Positions 5,579-6,638 of a stretch of DNA of 6,638 bases are shown piece by piece; the stretch's first letter is position 1, and the number at the start of each line of letters is the position of its first letter. Made by a program: the position numbers and the translations under genes. The DNA is from DATAFT01 sp035544635. GTDB taxonomy: Bacteria; Acidobacteriota; Thermoanaerobaculia; Multivoradales; Multivoraceae. The notes below the pieces were generated by a model. The model was not told the DNA's origin. It did no database searches and saw only the letters and a list, made by a program, of their open reading frames with translations. The stretch covers positions 1 through 6,638 of the forward strand of contig DATKDQ010000172.1 in NCBI GenBank assembly GCA_035544635.1, in the 5' to 3' direction.

Positions 5579-6613
5579 TCACCGGCCGAGGGTCTCGGCC
5601 GCCCGCCGCGCGAAGTAGGTGAGGATGACGTCGGCGCCCGCTCGCCGGATCGCGAGCAGGGTCTCGAGCATCAACGCCTCGCCCGCCATCCAGCCGTTGC
5701 GATCGACGGCCTGGATCATCGCGTACTCGCCGCTCACCTGGTAGGCCGCGACCGGGACGTCGAAGCGGTCCTTCACGCGCCGGATGACGTCGAGATAGGG
5801 CAGGGCGGGCTTGACCATCACCAGGTCGGCGCCCTCGCGCACGTCGAGCTCGACCTCGCGCAGCGCCTCGCGGGCGTTGGCGGGATCCATCTGGTAGGTC
5901 TTCTTGTCGCCGCTTCTCGGCGCCGAGTCGAGCGCCTCGCGGAACGGCCCGTAAAACGACGAGGCGTACTTCGCCGAGTAGGCGAGGATCCCGGTGCGCT
6001 GGAAGCCGCTCTCGTCGAGCGCGCGGCGGATCGCGCCCACCCTGCCGTCCATCATGTCGGAGGGCGCCACCAGGTCCGCCCCCGCCTGCGCCTGCGCCAC
6101 CGCCATGCGGGCGAGGACGTCGAGCGTCGGGTCGTTCAGGATCTCGCCGTCCTCGACCAGGCCGTCGTGGCCGTCGGAGGAGTAGGGGTCCATCGCCACG
6201 TCGGTGATGACCAGGAGCTCGGGCTGGGCGTCCTTGAGCGCGCGGACGGCGCGCTGGAGAAGTCCCTCCGGGTTCGTCGACTCGGTCGCGACCGGGTCCT
6301 TGACCGCGTCGTGGAGCGCCGGGAAGAGCGCGACGGCCGGTACCCCGAGCTGGTAGGCCCCGCGCGCCTCCTCGACCAGGAGGTCGATCGAGAGCCGCGC
6401 GATCCCGGGCATCGACGCGATCGGCTCGCGCGCCGCGTCGCCCTCGATCACGAACAGCGGATAGATGAGGTGCGCCGGGGTGAGCTCGGTCTCGCGCACC
6501 AGCGCGCGGATCCCCGCCGACGCGCGGTTGCGGCGCGGCCGGATCGGCAGGTCGTGACGGGCCTCCGCCAGGCGGCGGACCGCGGGCCGAGGCTCCTTTG
6601 CCATCGTGGTCAT
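5579..6613 (-). CDS. hemB: Delta-aminolevulinic acid dehydratase (porphobilinogen synthase)
   Basis: HemB joins two 5-aminolevulinate molecules into porphobilinogen, the shared early step of heme, siroheme and corrinoid synthesis, in the cytoplasm and usually as a homo-octamer. The 344-residue length is normal. Both Schiff-base lysines are present: Lys215 in AYSAKYASSFYGPF and Lys268 in LVMVKPALPYLD. The metal loop reads DVAMDPYSSDGHDG (138-151), so the three positions that are Cys in zinc enzymes are Ala140, Asp142 and Asp150. This places it in the zinc-independent, magnesium-responsive group like the Pseudomonas and plant enzymes. KKTYQMDPAN (237-246) matches the substrate and allosteric region of that group. 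The ATG at 6613 is preferred, with a second ATG three codons in; neither has an obvious ribosome binding site, and only 25 upstream bases are visible, so the promoter is not seen. The gene reads toward hisI, 52 bp downstream. Confidence 0.97.
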   Translation of the reverse strand: MTTMAKEPRPAVRRLAEARHDLPIRPRRNRASAGIRALVRETELTPAHLIYPLFVIEGDAAREPIASMPGIARLSIDLLVEEARGAYQLGVPAVALFPALHDAVKDPVATESTNPEGLLQRAVRALKDAQPELLVITDVAMDPYSSDGHDGLVEDGEILNDPTLDVLARMAVAQAQAGADLVAPSDMMDGRVGAIRRALDESGFQRTGILAYSAKYASSFYGPFREALDSAPRSGDKKTYQMDPANAREALREVELDVREGADLVMVKPALPYLDVIRRVKDRFDVPVAAYQVSGEYAMIQAVDRNGWMAGEALMLETLLAIRRAGADVILTYFARRAAETLGR

Positions 6614-6638
6614 TCGGCGGTCGAGCGTATCAGAGCGC

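Noticed and set aside
4930..5622. Plus-strand open frame (230 codons) opposite hisI
   Set aside because: It is antisense to a clear HisI and has no recognisable domain.
6614..6638. Possible -10 (GATACGCT) upstream of hemB
   Set aside because: The match to TATAAT is poor and only 25 bases are visible, with no room for a -35, so it cannot be supported.

Overview
The window is very GC-rich (about 70% by eye) and almost wholly coding, with strong G/C third-position use. A lipobox lipoprotein beside a MacB/FtsX-type ABC transporter points to a Gram-negative (diderm) bacterium, perhaps an uncultured myxobacterial, deltaproteobacterial or acidobacterial-type lineage. The exact lineage cannot be fixed from this sequence. 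No tRNA, rRNA, CRISPR array, insertion sequence or phage gene was seen.

Layout: (1) 1-1242, plus strand: an amidohydrolase of the SAH-deaminase/chlorohydrolase type, cut at its 5' end by the window edge. (2) 1339-4092, minus strand: a tightly overlapping three-gene unit, read lipoprotein, then ABC ATPase, then FtsX-like permease. (3) 4093-4140: a 48-bp divergent promoter region. (4) 4141-4833, plus strand: a secreted protein of unknown function. (5) 4834-5034: a convergent intergenic stretch with three inverted repeats. (6) 5035-6613, minus strand: hemB (porphobilinogen synthase) followed by hisI (phosphoribosyl-AMP cyclohydrolase).

The three-gene unit and the divergent exported protein look like one cell-envelope module. 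A cytoplasmic ATPase would energise an inner-membrane permease with a large periplasmic domain, and a lipoprotein and a second exported protein would act outside the membrane. The lipoprotein has a histidine cluster that could bind metal. From memory, ABC pairs of this type can sit in zinc-linked operons, so metal handling is a reasonable but unproven guess. This module is the best candidate here for an undescribed system. The flanking hemB, hisI and amidohydrolase genes are ordinary metabolism, but the amidohydrolase and HisI each differ at a residue normally used for catalysis or metal binding.
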